Below, one piece after another: positions 6,829 to 6,837 of a DNA stretch of 6,837 bases. The position numbers and the translations under genes are program-made. How positions within the stretch are numbered: the first letter of the stretch is position 1; each line of letters opens with the position of its first letter. This stretch comes from a candidate division TM6 bacterium UASB124 (GTDB lineage: Bacteria; Babelota; Babeliae; Babelales; RVW-14): NCBI GenBank assembly GCA_945872225.1, contig CAMBZK010000060.1:1-6837 (forward strand), in the 5' to 3' direction. The notes under the pieces are model-generated. The model searched no databases. It saw nothing but the letters and a program-made list of their open reading frames with translations, and was not told where the DNA came from.

Positions 6829-6837
6829 AAATCAGTT

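Overview
This 6.8 kb window is densely coding. It carries four protein genes, one cut by the left edge, plus a 226 bp non-coding right end. The contents point to a diderm (Gram-negative-type) bacterium: a lytic murein transglycosylase of the MltA family, a secreted amino-sugar hydrolase, and a probable envelope channel of the large MscS/MscK type with a long periplasmic coiled coil. The base composition looks moderately AT-rich. The lineage cannot be fixed from the sequence. A deep-branching, possibly host-associated group such as Candidatus Dependentiae is my guess only.

Layout from left to right. (1) Positions 1-2120, minus strand: an open frame of 706 codons with no stop, running off the left edge. 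It reads as signal peptide, about 540 residues of charged coiled coil, then the first membrane helices, so the C-terminal (expected MscS pore) part lies outside. (2) Positions 2137-2781, minus strand: recO, 16 bp upstream of gene 1 in the same direction, so the two probably form an operon. (3) An 89 bp divergent promoter region. (4) Positions 2871-4013, plus strand: a divergent MltA-type lytic transglycosylase with the three aspartates of the 3D barrel retained. (5) Positions 3984-6611, minus strand: an 875-residue secreted fusion of a two-domain NagZ-type GH3 beta-N-acetylglucosaminidase with a NamZ-type (DUF1343/GH171) exo-beta-N-acetylmuramidase. It converges on mltA and overlaps its 3' end by 30 bp. 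(6) Positions 6612-6837: promoter region of the fusion gene and a strong bidirectional hairpin terminator.

The most interesting part is the convergent pair at 2871-6611. MltA would cut glycan strands and leave 1,6-anhydro-MurNAc ends. The GH3 part would remove GlcNAc, and the NamZ part MurNAc, from non-reducing ends. Together they would form an exported route from peptidoglycan glycan to monosaccharides, with both exo-glycosidases in one polypeptide. Sequence motifs support each domain. The pathway, and whether it serves recycling, scavenging or attack on other cell walls, is inference.
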